From positions 9,547,207-9,611,206 of the forward strand of contig NC_054886.1 in the NCBI RefSeq assembly GCF_018320785.1: a DNA stretch of 64,000 nt, given 5' to 3'. The notes beneath the pieces are model-generated. The model saw only the letters and a list, made by a program, of their open reading frames with translations. It was not told where the DNA came from and searched no databases. A program made the position numbers and the translations under genes. Below are positions 23,476 to 36,700 of this stretch, one piece after another; the first letter of the stretch is position 1; the number at the start of each line of letters is the position of its first letter. Origin of the DNA: Cheilinus undulatus. Lineage: Eukaryota > Chordata > Actinopteri > Labriformes > Labridae.

Positions 23476-24000
23476 GATCACACCAGACCAGGAGGTCTAC
23501 GGTACACTTTCTGCCACTTTGGGTGCTAACTGAGCATTTTTATGGGTTGATTGTATCCCAGTGCCACCATTGCCAACTTTAGTTCTCATTGGAGGATTCT
23601 GGAGCTCCATGGGATCCCAGGTTGGCTCAACCAGCTGATGTCTGCCCTATATTCTGTTCTATTTTTGACATCCATCTAACTTTATGCGTCATCTTCACTC
23701 TCATTGCCATGGCTGTTTGTTGTGCTTCCTCCTTCAGTAAGCTTGGTTCCTGATTGGCTATTCAGTACAGTCCTGCTTGCACCTGCTCAGCTGTCCTGGT
23801 GTTTCCCCCTATACAACAGGACTTCTTATCGGTAATACTGAACATGAACAGTTTTTATAGGAGTGGCTCTGATAGTCGTCTGAGCAGAGCAGAGATCAAG
23901 ATAATCTTTAAAACCTTAGATAATCTGACCTTTGCTGACTTTGGTTTGAAAAGAGACATGGGCAGGGCTTCCCAAAGATCCTACTGTCAAAGTGAAAGCT

Positions 24001-27000
24001 GGATTGTTTTCCATTAAGAAATAAAGACATCAGTCGTGACCAGCTATCATCTTTTAATATTCTGCTGAGTTACAATCCTCCAAATGTACAAGTCATGACA
24101 TTTACAACAAACATTTAAGTTTATATTTGTAATTTACGCAGTTACTATGGATACATGTCCACTGGCATGTGTCTTTAAAGAGCACAGATCAGATAAATAA
24201 CCATTCATACCGTTAAAAAACAAAGCGTGGGCCCAGAGCACAGACACAGAGTGTTTGTGAGTGTTATCAGTGTGTCGTACAGTGTCGATGCATGTCAGCA
24301 TGTTTCCCTTTGAACAACTGACCCCCGTAGCCCCTCCTCTGGGGGGGGGGGGGGGGGCGCTGTGGTGCTGTGTTGGTGGATAAAGTGAACTTAAGTGTGT
24401 CTGCATTCAGTTAACTTTTCGCACAACAACCCAGACCTTTAACGCACTTCCTCCCAAATGTTCAACACTTGTAACATGCAAGTGGTACGTTTCGCCAAGC
24501 GGGTTTGGTTCAGAACGGTTTAGTTTGGTGCAATAAATCCTGAGCATGCTTGCTTTTCCACAGCTGGTGTCTGTCCAGCTTTGCATGGAGTGAATTTCAG
24601 CTCTTTTAGAGATCTGGGTCCTTGGGCTCAGCTCAGAACTATGAGCTGGTTTTGGCTCCCTAATATCTCTTCTTAGTGAGTACCATTTTGGCTTTATCAA
24701 ACAGTGGAAAAAGGACACTGGCTCGTAAATGAGAGCCAGCTCCTGTCATTCACACAAAAGAGCTGTCTCTTAGAAGCAGCTCCTTCAGGAACTTTTTCAT
24801 CTTGAATTAAGCTGTCACTTAAATTAAACCAGCATCACAAGGGTTATTTCCTAAATAGTATACAAGCCCATATTACGGGGGTTTGGAGGGTTAACAGAAC
24901 CTTTATGGCTAAAGGTCCAGAATTCCAGTATTTGTTTCTATGAATGTCCCCCTTTTAGACAACAACAGCCATCGGTTTCCAAATAATTTAACAAAATTAA
25001 ACAGCTAAGGCTGACACAGAATGAAATGATTTTTAAATCTTAGGCTGAGGACATACTAAATGATTTTTAGACCGACTTTGGACCGAGTATTCAAATAATA
25101 CACAAGTATGTGGCGACTTCAGAAGAAAAACAAACATGGAGGACAAAGGAACTCCTTAGCTGGTTGTCCTAGTGTGCATTTAAGTTTAGATGACAACAAA
25201 AATCAAGGAAAGACTGAGGTGAAAATCCTGGCCGAGATGAAGCTACAGTTGTGTTTATTCTACATCTGGTTGGTGAGGCTACCCAGTCTGCTCACTCTTA
25301 TTGGTTGTTGTTCGTAAACCAATGGAGGCAGACAACCTGGAATCATAAACATCAAATGTTAGGTACTTTTTAATTTGGGGCTCTGACTCGATTGGGAGCA
25401 GAAAAATAATCCCATTGGCAACATGCATGAGGATCGTTTGTTCAAATAATCATTCGAGACAAGCTTCAAATCAGGACAGGTGCCACCACAGCTGTTGGGT
25501 AGTGGTATATGTGGCTGAAAGTCAGACTTGAAGTTGTCTAGTGAGTGGCCAGCCTACACTAAACAGAAGCTGTAAAGTTCTTTAAAGCAACACTTTCATG
25601 ATTCCCCTTCTAGTAAGAATTATAGGGATGCACTGATGCATCTGTTCAACATGAAAATTTTCAGATATCAACCTCCTTGGCAACCATCCTGTGTCCTCAG
25701 AATTTCATGCTGGCATTTAGCACTCCTAAACCTGATTCAGAGCATTATTATTGGTCAGAAGATGAGACCTGCTAGACAAATTGATCAGCTTTCACAGATA
25801 AATACTAGAGCAGGGGTTTCCAAAGTGTGGAAATTAAATAATCTATTCTGTGGACCCCCATCCCGCTAAAAAATATGATTTTATTATCTATATTTTCAAA
25901 AATGTATGTCTTATCTTTAATCATTTTTACTTTAAAATTTTTATTATTGTAATATTTTGGTCTGCATGTGTTTTTCCCAGGCAATCAGTTATTAGGTTTC
26001 AGTAATGAATGTATTGCCAACACTACCTGATTTTAATGTCTCCGCTCTAATTTTGTGGGAGTTTGATGCAGGATTGCATAACTGCAGATCATCCTCCATT
26101 TTTCCTCAATTTTTATGGGAAGAACATGCAAAGTGTGCACAGAAAGGCCCTGACCGGGAAGTGAACCCGGAACCCGAGGCGACAGCTCTAACCCCTGCAC
26201 CACTGTGCAGCCTGCATATCTACATATTAATGTAGATAAGTTCTTAACCTGTATGTGTGATACAATGTAGAGCACAGCTGCAAGGCATTTGAAACTCAGA
26301 GAAAATATAAAACCTGTGAAAGGTCTGCTTCATATGAATAAAGAACCCTCTCTTCTTCTTGTTCTTGGCCAAGGTTTCTTTTTAAAGCAAGGGAGAGAAG
26401 CTGTTCAGCTATAAAAAAAACAGCATGTTATGTGTTTCTCCACTACTACTGCTGTCATAAAGCAAGTGACTCTTCTTTCGGCCAGTCAGCAGACTGCAGT
26501 GAGTCTCGCTCCATCCTTTTGGATCAGATAGTCATGCCTGGTAACCCAACAGAAGGATGCCAAAAATGCTGGATAAGACTGATCAGTTATTTTGGTACTT
26601 TTCCAACTTCTGACAGCGGAAATCAGATATTTCAGCACCGAACCGAACCAGACCACTTGGTGGAAACGAGGCTATAGGACTCTTTCTTTGTGATGTTTGC
26701 TTGTGCAGCCTTTATTTTCACTGTACAGCTGTTTGAACGATGGGAAACTGTTTGAATCTGTGGATTTTAAAAGTCTGCTTTCAGCTTGAGATTTTAGGAA
26801 AAAGTGCTAAAACTCAAAGGAGTGTAATTGACCAGAGGAGTGTATGGAGTTCGGTTTGCATCGTGGAAAATGCGAGCGGCAGAGAGGTGGAATGAGCACG
26901 GTCACACCTTCAACAGGACTAAAACATGCACAGTTTCTAGTCAATTTACACTCGAGCTACATGGGACACGACTGGGCACATCATGATGGCTGCTTTTCTT

Positions 27001-27758
27001 AAAAATTAAAGAAAAATCACAACAGGAAGAGTCTTTTTTTTTTGTTCTTTTGTGCACGTTTTTACACTGGTGGGTGTCGTCTTTAACAGGCGGATGGCAT
27101 CACAGCTATGGTCGTCAAAGAGTGTCGTCTCTTATCTATTGCGTTCGGCTGTTTATGGCGCCTCAGCTCCCGTGGAGCTACTTGTAGCAGAGAGATGCAT
27201 GCACAAGTAGAGGAGGGCACTGGGGCCAGACTGATGGACGAGGTTATTTTAAAAGAAGAAGCCAGTGTTGCTTCTTGCTGCATTAAACTGAGATCCCTCA
27301 TTTAAATTTGCATTTTTAAATCAACAGTCCCTTCTAAAAATCTCCTCGGGTCTACACGGTAAAAAGTCAAACCTGCCTCGCTCTGCTTTGTGGATCAAAC
27401 CCATGGTAATATTTTTTTTTTTTATGGCTTTCAGAGGAGTTAAGTCTAAAACAGTCACGAAGGCTCGTCCACTCCAACAAGCACAGAAAGTCTGGGTAAT
27501 CCTAAAAAAGAAAATAAAACTCAAGTAACAAAAAACCCGACTGGATCAGTCTGACCCCAGTGGATGTGGGCAGGGTGGAGGTTTTTGGGGGCGGAGACAT
27601 GACCGTATGTCTGGCTGGCAGTTAACGCGACATGGTACCTTGGCACATGACGATGGGGCGGGGGAGGGGGGAGCGGTCATGAGGTGATCTTTAGGTGGTC
27701 AGGCAGGCATTTGGGTGGATGGGCGTGTCTGGTGGATGGATGGGTTTGACACAGTCAT
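24001..27758 (-). other. rap1gds1 3' flank / probable 3' UTR
   Basis: The region after the rap1gds1 stop codon (minus strand) has no further coding exon. Where the transcript ends is unclear, because AATAAA on the minus strand occurs at several places (for example near 26712 and 25252). The part at 26110-26220 is a fragment of a fish repeat ending caccactgtgcagcctg, also present at 56235-56485. Confidence 0.4.
24341..24357 (+). repeat. run of 17 G
   Basis: An uninterrupted G17 tract follows a C-rich stretch. In the rap1gds1 sense direction it would be a C tract. It may be length-variable or wrongly assembled. Confidence 0.9.
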
Positions 27759-30700
27759 TTAGCTCTGGGCCGTTAACCGCTGCTCTGTCAGCGACGCCTG
27801 GTGTGATACCGTTTTGTTTTCATGAGCTCGAAGCTTCGATACCACGTCGATGAATGCCAGGCTCTGGACTTCTTTGTGAAGAGGCTCTGAAAGGGAGAAA
27901 AGCAGGAGAAGGGGCGTTCATTTGTAAGGTTCAGACCCTTTATAACACTGTGAATTTAGCTCAGGTTCCTCCCATTTTGCTTGATCTTATCTAAGATGCT
28001 TCTACACCTTGACTGGAGTCCACTTGTGCCAAATTAAACTGATTGGACAGGATTTGGAGGCTCACACCTCTCTATACGGAGTTTGCAAAAAGCACCTGAA
28101 GGACTCTCAGACTGTGACAAACATGATTCTCTGGACTGATGAAACCAAAATTGAACTGTTTGGCCTCAATTCTAAACATTATGTATGTAGGAAACCAGGC
28201 ATCGCTATTCACCTGCCCAGTACCATCCCAGCAGTGAAGCATGGTGGGGGCAGCATCATGCTGTGGGTGTGCTTTATAGCATGACGGACTAGGAGACTAA
28301 TCAGGGTTGAAGGAAAGCCAAATGGAACAAAGTGCAGAGGTTTCCTCAATGAAAACCTTTTTCAGGACCTCAGACTGGGCTGAAGGTTCACCCTCCAACA
28401 TGACAATGACCTTAAGACCACATCAAGACAACACAGTGAACCTGACTTGAGCCTTATCCAACATCTCTGGAGAGACGTGATAATCTCCCAATCCAGTTGT
28501 GCAAAACTTGTTGCATCAGTTTCTTTTTCTGTTAAATCAATTTGAAAATTCCTAAAATTTGTTGTCATGATGGGGTACTCAGTGTAGATGAATGAGAATA
28601 AAAATGAATTTAAACTACTGTAGCATCTGGCTGTACCATAACAAAATTGGCAAAGTGACGAGGGTCTGATTATTTGCTGAATGACCTGTAAGCAGAAGAA
28701 TTTAAATGTTTTTAAAATAAACCTAAAACAAAAAAAAAGTTCACACAAATCAATAATAGCAATTGATAACTGTGATCTCTAAACCACAAATATGCCCTTC
28801 AAACTGAGTAGAAGATCTGTTAAAGCTTCTGTAAGTATAAAGAAGTCTGACCTGAGCCCATGACAGCACAGATGAGGATCATGGAGTTATATTTGATCTC
28901 TGGAGCGCTCCTCTCGTCTGACAGCAGTTTGTGAAGAACCGACACCAGACTGGCTCCGACAAAGTCCTTCTCTGCTGCAACTGAGACAAAAGAACCAAGG
29001 TTTTAACATAAAATATGGTTGTCTCTGTGTCAAAGCGGGAGAGGAAGGTATCTGGGATTACATTTACCCAATAATACTGTCAGCCACTGCCAGGAAGAAT
29101 GGGCAAATTCAACCAACAATGGACAAAAACACGACATTTGGTTCACCATAACTGTCCTATCTTTTATATCGTCCTACTTTAAGGGGGTGTTGTGATTTAT
29201 TTGGGGCTCTTGTGCATCACTGAGCCCCTAATTTAGCCTGGCCCTGAAAAACCCCAGTCCTTAAAGTGGTGACAGACTTTCTGTGTTGATCCAAAATGCA
29301 GTCACATGTTTAACCCAATGTATCCGGTGATTTCAGGACTAATTTCTTCTTTTACTTAACAGGAACTAAATAATAGACAGATGCTTTATGAACTCTGAAG
29401 AAAATTCAAGATAATACTGATCAGTTTTTGTTCTTACCTAGATCAAGAGCTGCTATGAGCCCCAGAGCCACCAGAGCTTCATTCTGCATGATCATATGCT
29501 CGCTGGTCGCCATAGTGACTAAGTGTTTGACGCCTCCTCCCTGGATGACCGTTCTAACAACTTCCTAAAAAAAACACGTATATTTATGTAAATATAATGA
29601 AGGACTTCTCACACAATTATGGTTTAAATCTGCTGAGCATCACCAACAAACAGAAGAGGAATAAACAACAGTAGATGAAGAGTTAACTAACGAATCATGG
29701 CGGCTGACCTTGGACTTGCTGTGTCGGATGAGAGCAGACAGAAGTCTGTTGGACTCTCCCATCACCCCGGCGTGATCTTTGGCTTCGCACCACTCCACTA
29801 ACCGCTCCACCAGCTTCCCATTGGTCCCCAGCTGGTCTGCTGCTTCAGCTGAACACAAAAACAGAACATTACCTTTCATTTATACGTTTCAACTAAAACC
29901 ACGTTGGATTTGGTTTGTTACGTTTATGTAGGAAGCTCAGAGGGTAGGTACGTCTGGGCTGCAGATTGGAAATAAGCACAGATTCCTCTGCAGATTGAGG
30001 TTTGATTCGTCTGATTGTGAGTGACGTTTGGTGGATGAAACCATCTGTTCAGAGTCAGGCTGGAGCAGCAGGAACCATGTTTGTTTGTTTCTATGACTCA
30101 GAAGAATTTCTTCTTTATGAAACCAAAACTTCAGCAGAGTTGATGGAAGAGTGAGATTACTGCCAGCTGCTCCCCGGGCTCTGATGGAGTTTTTAACTTA
30201 TTCGTTTCGGTTTGATTGTTCTAAAGAAGGAAAGACTGATGAAGGGTTTACCTTGTGTATCGATGAGCATCCGTAACGTCCCGAGCAGTTTGAACTGGAC
30301 TGGAGGCATCTCAGACTGTAGAAACTTCAACACCACGTCTGCTACTCCGGCTGAGAGCATCTTTGATTTATTCACCACTGTAGGGAGAAAATGTTACCGT
30401 TTAATACCAATATATTCACACCTTTGTGGTATCATCTACAGCAGTGGTTCCCAGCCTGGGGGCCAGGACCCCCTTGGGGGGGGCGCAAGGCTTGCTCTGC
30501 TCTGAGGTTGTCATAATTAGATTTGCATATATTAAGTAAAAATAAATAGATAAATAAAAATGAAAATAAAACACTTAATGAACAGTTTATACAATGGTCT
30601 TTTAGGAAGAAAAACATGTGTAGAGTCATTTTCTCGCTGTTTATAAGTGAAACACTTCAATGGATGTCGATTTTTGGCAATGATATATTGAGAATTTATT

Positions 30701-33700
30701 TAGTCTAAGTTTTGGAGGGGCTCAGCTTTGCCTTGAATAAAAGAAGGAGGGGCTCCAAGGAAAAATGGTTGGGAACCACTGATCTACAGCTTTAATACAA
30801 AGCCAAAATACACACTAATTCATTAAACGTTATTTTGACTAACCCCAATAAAAACATACAAACTTCATAAAGAGAAATCACACTGCAGGATGTTTTTTAG
30901 GCTGCACTAGTTATACATGATAAACCTGACCCCACGAAGGACAGGTCCATGTCTCCTGCTGCTCACCTGGTATGGCGAGGTTCCTCAGGGCACTCAGGGC
31001 TGCGTGTTGAACAGTGACATTTCCTTCTTCAACGTGTCGATCCAACAGCTCCAGAAGCTTCTGCACAATACCGGTGTCTACCATGTGGATGCAGTTTCCA
31101 TCTACAACCAGGAAGTGATGGAATAGGAAATGTCTAAATGTCGTGACATTATTTTGACCTCTTTAAGATCAAATCCACTGTCATCACTATAAAAAAAATC
31201 TCTGATTAAAGTTTAATTATAAAAGATCTATAGTATACATATCAGTGCCATCTCACTACTGTCCTAATGGGTCTGATGAATGTTATGGAGGTTTATTTTT
31301 CTCTGGGATTTTCACCGCTAAGAGAAACTAATCTTACCATTGCGAGCAAAGTTAGCGATGGCAAGGGCCCCGGCAAGCTGCAGCTGATGGTTGTGAGATG
31401 GGATCCAGGACAGAACTCTCTGGAAGACGCTGCCTTTCCCTCCTTCAAACAGCTTCTGCATGGACTCATCTACACAAGAGGAGGAGAACAAATTATTCTT
31501 TAACACCACTTAGAGTATTGGTTTCAAGCTGCATGACATGCAAATGTCAGAGGGCCGGCAGAAAGTGAAGAACATTGTTTAGGAACCATTGGGAATGTAG
31601 TAAAGTGAGTCCATTAAAGCTCTAGTTCAAGGGTCTTTGACCACATTTGAACAAGGGCCAGTGTTTTCCTAGACAGGCACTTTGGGAGCCAAACTTTCAA
31701 ATAAACTGAAGAAAATTTTGAAATGGTTTAATTAACATATATTTCTTAAATATTTCAGTGTCTTTAAAATGTGCAGAATTTCTAGGCTCCAACAGTGAGA
31801 TCAGTCCCTTTATTGCAGACAGCCACAAGGGGGCGATTGAGTTTTTTTTTTTTTTAGGGTTTATTTTGGGCATTTTTGTGCCTTTATTTGATAGAGGAGG
31901 ATAGTGGATGGAGTCAGAAACAGGGATGAGAGCGGGGGACAGACATGCGGTAAAAGGCCTCAGGCCGGATTTGAACCCGGACTGTCCACATACATGGGGC
32001 ACACCCCTGGGCCACCAGTTGATGAACAGTGCTCTAGGTGGACCTACACACTGCAGTTTTCATCAGAACATTTCCGCATCCATTGGCTACGATCCCTGCA
32101 CTTTACAAGAAATGATTTTACCAAATGAACTCTACACTCTGTTAAATCGAGGAATAATAAAGTCTGAACTGTGATGTCCGAGTTGCAGAGGATTATGTCA
32201 ATTAATAACACAGCATGTTCAAGTTCATCCTGCTGCAATTAAATATTTAGATAAATGTTGAATTATTGATTCTCAACGTCAGCCCTGGACAGAACACATT
32301 TATATTTATGGACTTTTAGCATTTCTGTCTTTAAATTAAGTCACATTGAACATGTGGCTGTAGAGAGAATCTGACTGCTAGAATAAAGTATGAATCTTTA
32401 ATAAGTGTTACACAATGTTCGGTAGATTCATACAGTACGTTCTGGAAGTAGACCATCCAAACCCCGGGTGACTAAGAATGAATTTTAACGTTATATATGT
32501 GGTTATTAGGAGGGATTATTGTCCGTGCATCTCATGTGTTTACCTCCCAGCAGCAGCAGAACCATGAGGTCCGAGGCCGTCTTCAGCTGAGCTATGTCCT
32601 CCTCCCGCTCTCCGTCCACAGTTTGAGCCACAACCTGCAGCAGACACTCAACCAGGCCGGCCTCCACCAGCTGCAGCTTTATCACATCTGGAAGGAGACA
32701 GAGGAGGAGGAGGAGATGTCCAGTAAAACACGCTGCTGCTGCAATGCAGTGCTGCATCATATGAAATGCATCACATGGGACTCGACATGGCTGTGCATAC
32801 AAAAAAAGGCTGCAGAACATGTGAGGATTTAGAAAGATAGGAGGCCGGGAAAGCATTAAAAAAAGTCTTATAAAAACAGCTTTTTATATTCATGTAGCAC
32901 GTATGTGTTACTACAATAAGGCAGCTTTCAATCCACTACTTTATGCAAATATTAGAATTTTAAGGCAAGGGCAGAAAGAGTACAAGAATACTACTCTTGT
33001 AATCGTTCCTTTGATTAAAAATGAATTAAAGTAAAGTTATTGCTCTATGAATCTACTTTAGTAAAGGTAAAAAGTATACAAAGTTACTTTAAGTACTGAG
33101 GAGACAGTTTTGATACCTTAGGAGGATGAAAAGTGAAATATGATATTTTATTTATGCAAAAAACAAAGAGTATGTAAATCTTTGCCCATATTGTTTAATT
33201 AACAGCACGTTTTTGTAAATTGCAGGGCAACTGCTCATTCTGGATGTAATGGGGAAATTTAAGCTCAGACCTATCCACACTTTTACCCCTTCCCCTCAGT
33301 TCTAAACACCCTTTTTGAATTAAAAGTGGTGGTAGAGGTACACTATATGGACAAAAATGTTTGGCCACATCTGTATATTATAAAATCCAGGTGTTTCAAT
33401 CAGACCAGTGTCCACGCCTAGCTTTGTAGTCTCCATTTTTAAACATTTGTGATCCTAAATGGGTGGTTCTGATACTATTAGAAAGTGGAAGAGTTTAGGA
33501 ACAACAAAAAGGTGAGCCTTCTATTCTCTAGATTCTTAGCATGTGAGATGCAGCACTCACACAGCCAGTCTGAAAGCCCTGACGTTTTAACATGTACACT
33601 GAAATTGAAGTTAAACCATGGCACAGTGCTCATATTTCATCTGGAATCAGTGCTCAAATTTGCTTCTAACAAACATGCAGGGCAACAAATCTAAGACACA

Positions 33701-36700
33701 AAGGGCCAGACAGATTACGAGGCTCCTCCTGAGTGGAGTAAAGTAGGACGTTGTCGTGGAGACTGATGGTGTACGAGCTCAGAGAGAGTCTGAACAGTGA
33801 TAACAACAGGCAGACCCTCACAGGGAGACGTTGTTTAAGCTTTAAAGACAGCAGCTGAGCCAATGCAGAATGTGTCTGCCATGACTGTGCAGTTAGCAGC
33901 AGCATGACTCACACTCGGAGGATAAATTACTACAGAGGAGGCGGACATGCTTTGATTTAAATGCACGAGAGAAGGCTGCAGACTCTCACTGTTTTAATCT
34001 CCAGACAGTTGATGGGGCCTTTTGTTCAACGATAGAAAATAGGAAAGAGAAATCATATTACCGTTTTCTGCCAGAGGAGCCAGAACCTCAAAAATCATTT
34101 CCTTCTTTTCGTGTTCTGTCTGCTTCTGGAAGAGACGAACGAGCTCCTCTGCAATGTTTGTGGAGGCAAACTGCTCTTTGCTCGACTCTGGAAACCACAA
34201 AGATCAAGTCTTACAGGGAGGAAAACCTTCAACTGGAGTCCAATATCTGTATTTCTTATGTAACACCAAATTAAAATAACAGCAATTAACACAGTATATA
34301 AAGCTATATAGTTCTAAGAGGTGTTAAAAAAAGATGAGCAGCATACATTGTTAACAGGCGTGTATGTAAACTCACCGAGCTCTGCCAGGTTCCCAAAGGC
34401 GATTAGACACATTTCTGTCAGCGCTGTGTTGTGGGAGTGGATGCCGAGCAGCTTCACCAAAGTGGGAATCACTCCCATGTTGATCAGCTGGGCTTGTAAG
34501 GAATCTGCAGACACACAAACACAGACACGGAAAGATAAGCAGATGATCGGCTGTCTGAAAATATACTAGTGTCAGAAAATTATGGGCAAATTCATAACTT
34601 AAACTATAAAACCAAAGAGGTGATTTAAAAAATCATGTAAGCTTAAACCACCCCACTACAAGGAAATGTAGATTAATTCTTTAAAAGGACATTCAGGTGA
34701 GACTGCGGCACTTTAATCCAACACATTACTTTTATCACATCAGAATAACAAATATATGACAAATCTAGGTAATAAAGCTCTGAGCACACAAGCAAGATAA
34801 AGCCTTGATTCCAGTCATGTGACAAGCGCAGAGGTCTGGAGAGTAAAAAAGGGCTTAGCCCAGTGGGAGCTAACGTTGACCACTATATGGAGCTGCAGCA
34901 CTGACTCATTTTAGTCTCCACCTCTCCTGAATGGCGTATGTTTACATCAAATGACGATCACAGAAAATCAGAAAGACTAATTTAAACCCTTCAACAGCAC
35001 TGAGGCAAAATTTAAATCACTAAAGCCAGAGACCTCTCAGCCAGTACTTAGCCTCATTAATGTTTACCAGTATCTACAGTACAGGAGAAAAGGGGTCGTC
35101 CGATGCTGGATTTTCAGGGCTAAAATGGATGCCAATTATTAGTAGTTCATGAGACCAATTGTGGAACAATATGTGGAACAGCTATATTATGATGTACAAA
35201 AGTTACTCAATGTGGCAAAAGTAAAACTGTATAATATAAAAAACTGGGAAAAATAAACAGTTTTGCCAAAAGTCTATCTGCATAAAAAACGGCACACAGA
35301 GCAACACAGTAGATGCGAAAACAGGAAGTGATGTCATATGCTTACTGTGTCGGTTGTGCCCAGGCTTAAGTGCTGATTGGCTAGTGCTCATGTGGAATCT
35401 AACCAGTCAGAATGTGTTGTACAAAGGACATTTGGTGAGACTGGAGAATGAAAATAAAGCCAGAAGAGTAGCAGTGGAACTAAAGTTTTTGATTCAATAA
35501 TTTTAGCAATTATCTATGTGTCCAAACTTTTTCCACAGAGGGCCGCATATATGAGGATGGTGGGGCCACTTTCAAATTCCTTGCCATGAGGATTTTAAAG
35601 TTAGTAAGACTAATCCAATGTAAGTTAATAAATGCTTAGTGATTGAGTATGCCTAAATGGCTAGTTAATGGCTGACAGGGCAAATAGAGAGTAATTTTCA
35701 GGGTTTTGGGGAGCCAATCCAATTTGGTTCTGCCCCTGAAAGTTATTGATGCTGCTATTTGCTGTGATAATCCATCAGGATGTTATTAATCAAGGTATCT
35801 TCTTGTCATGTCTGTTTACAGATTAAACATGGTAGCACTGCCTTGTGCTAAACAAGAAGTACAATACAGTTGAGCACAAGCTTCATTTTTTGATGTGGGC
35901 CATATTTAATTCTCTCTTTAGAATTTGCTGCGGGCCAATCAAAAATGAGCTGCTGGCCGCATTTGGCCCCCGGGCCATAGTTTGGACACCTCTGACCTAT
36001 GATATAAAATAGTCAGTCAAAAACCAAATATGTGCCTCAATGATTAGCCAGGCTGATAATCAGTCGACCCCATATGTGACCACAGTAGCCGCAGGTTCTC
36101 AGGAGTTAAGGTCTTTGCACACTGAGTCTGATTTTTCTGCATGTTACAGAAGAAAATCGAGCTCATGTTGCTCTTGTCATGTTCGCATAATGGCACAGTT
36201 TTTTAATTTGGGAACAGGTTCAACTGTCATTTACATGGTGGCTGATGATTCAGATCGTCGCCTTCTCTCTTGCTCACCCCCGTCCTACCCCTCCACTCTC
36301 TCTCCAGCACTCTATTGCACTGAAACCTCACTTTAAACACTGTGATTTGCCCGTTTATTCAGTGGATATCAACCATGGAAAGTTTGTTCTCTCTGCCACC
36401 TATCCAAGTCTAAATTAAAAGTTACTCTCCAGCTCTCCAACTTGGCACAACTGTGACGCTCGAGCTGGTGCTGTATGAAGCTCTCTGTCAGGATGGATGG
36501 ACCCAGCGTAATTTTAGAGGAGTGACAGGGCCATGGGCTCACAGTATGAAACAATTTGCTACATTCTTAGAATCTTTGCAGTGAAGGCCAACAGAAAAGC
36601 AACTGACTCAGTGTGTAAGGATTGAGCAGATGATGTATTTTCAGATTACAGATCCTACAAAATGCATCTGATAATAATGGACTCAGTGTGTGATGACCTT

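Larger units (their letters stand above)
18017..24000. other. space between the converging tspan5 and rap1gds1 tails
   Basis: No gene is supported here. AATAAA hexamers at 19291, 21913 and 21923 could end long tspan5 messages. The rest is AT-rich unique DNA and MITEs listed separately. The short ORFs have no recognisable product. Confidence 0.6.

Noticed and set aside
28362..28748. 128-aa minus-strand ORF
   Set aside because: It is antisense to the Tc1 remnant tail and has no recognisable domain.
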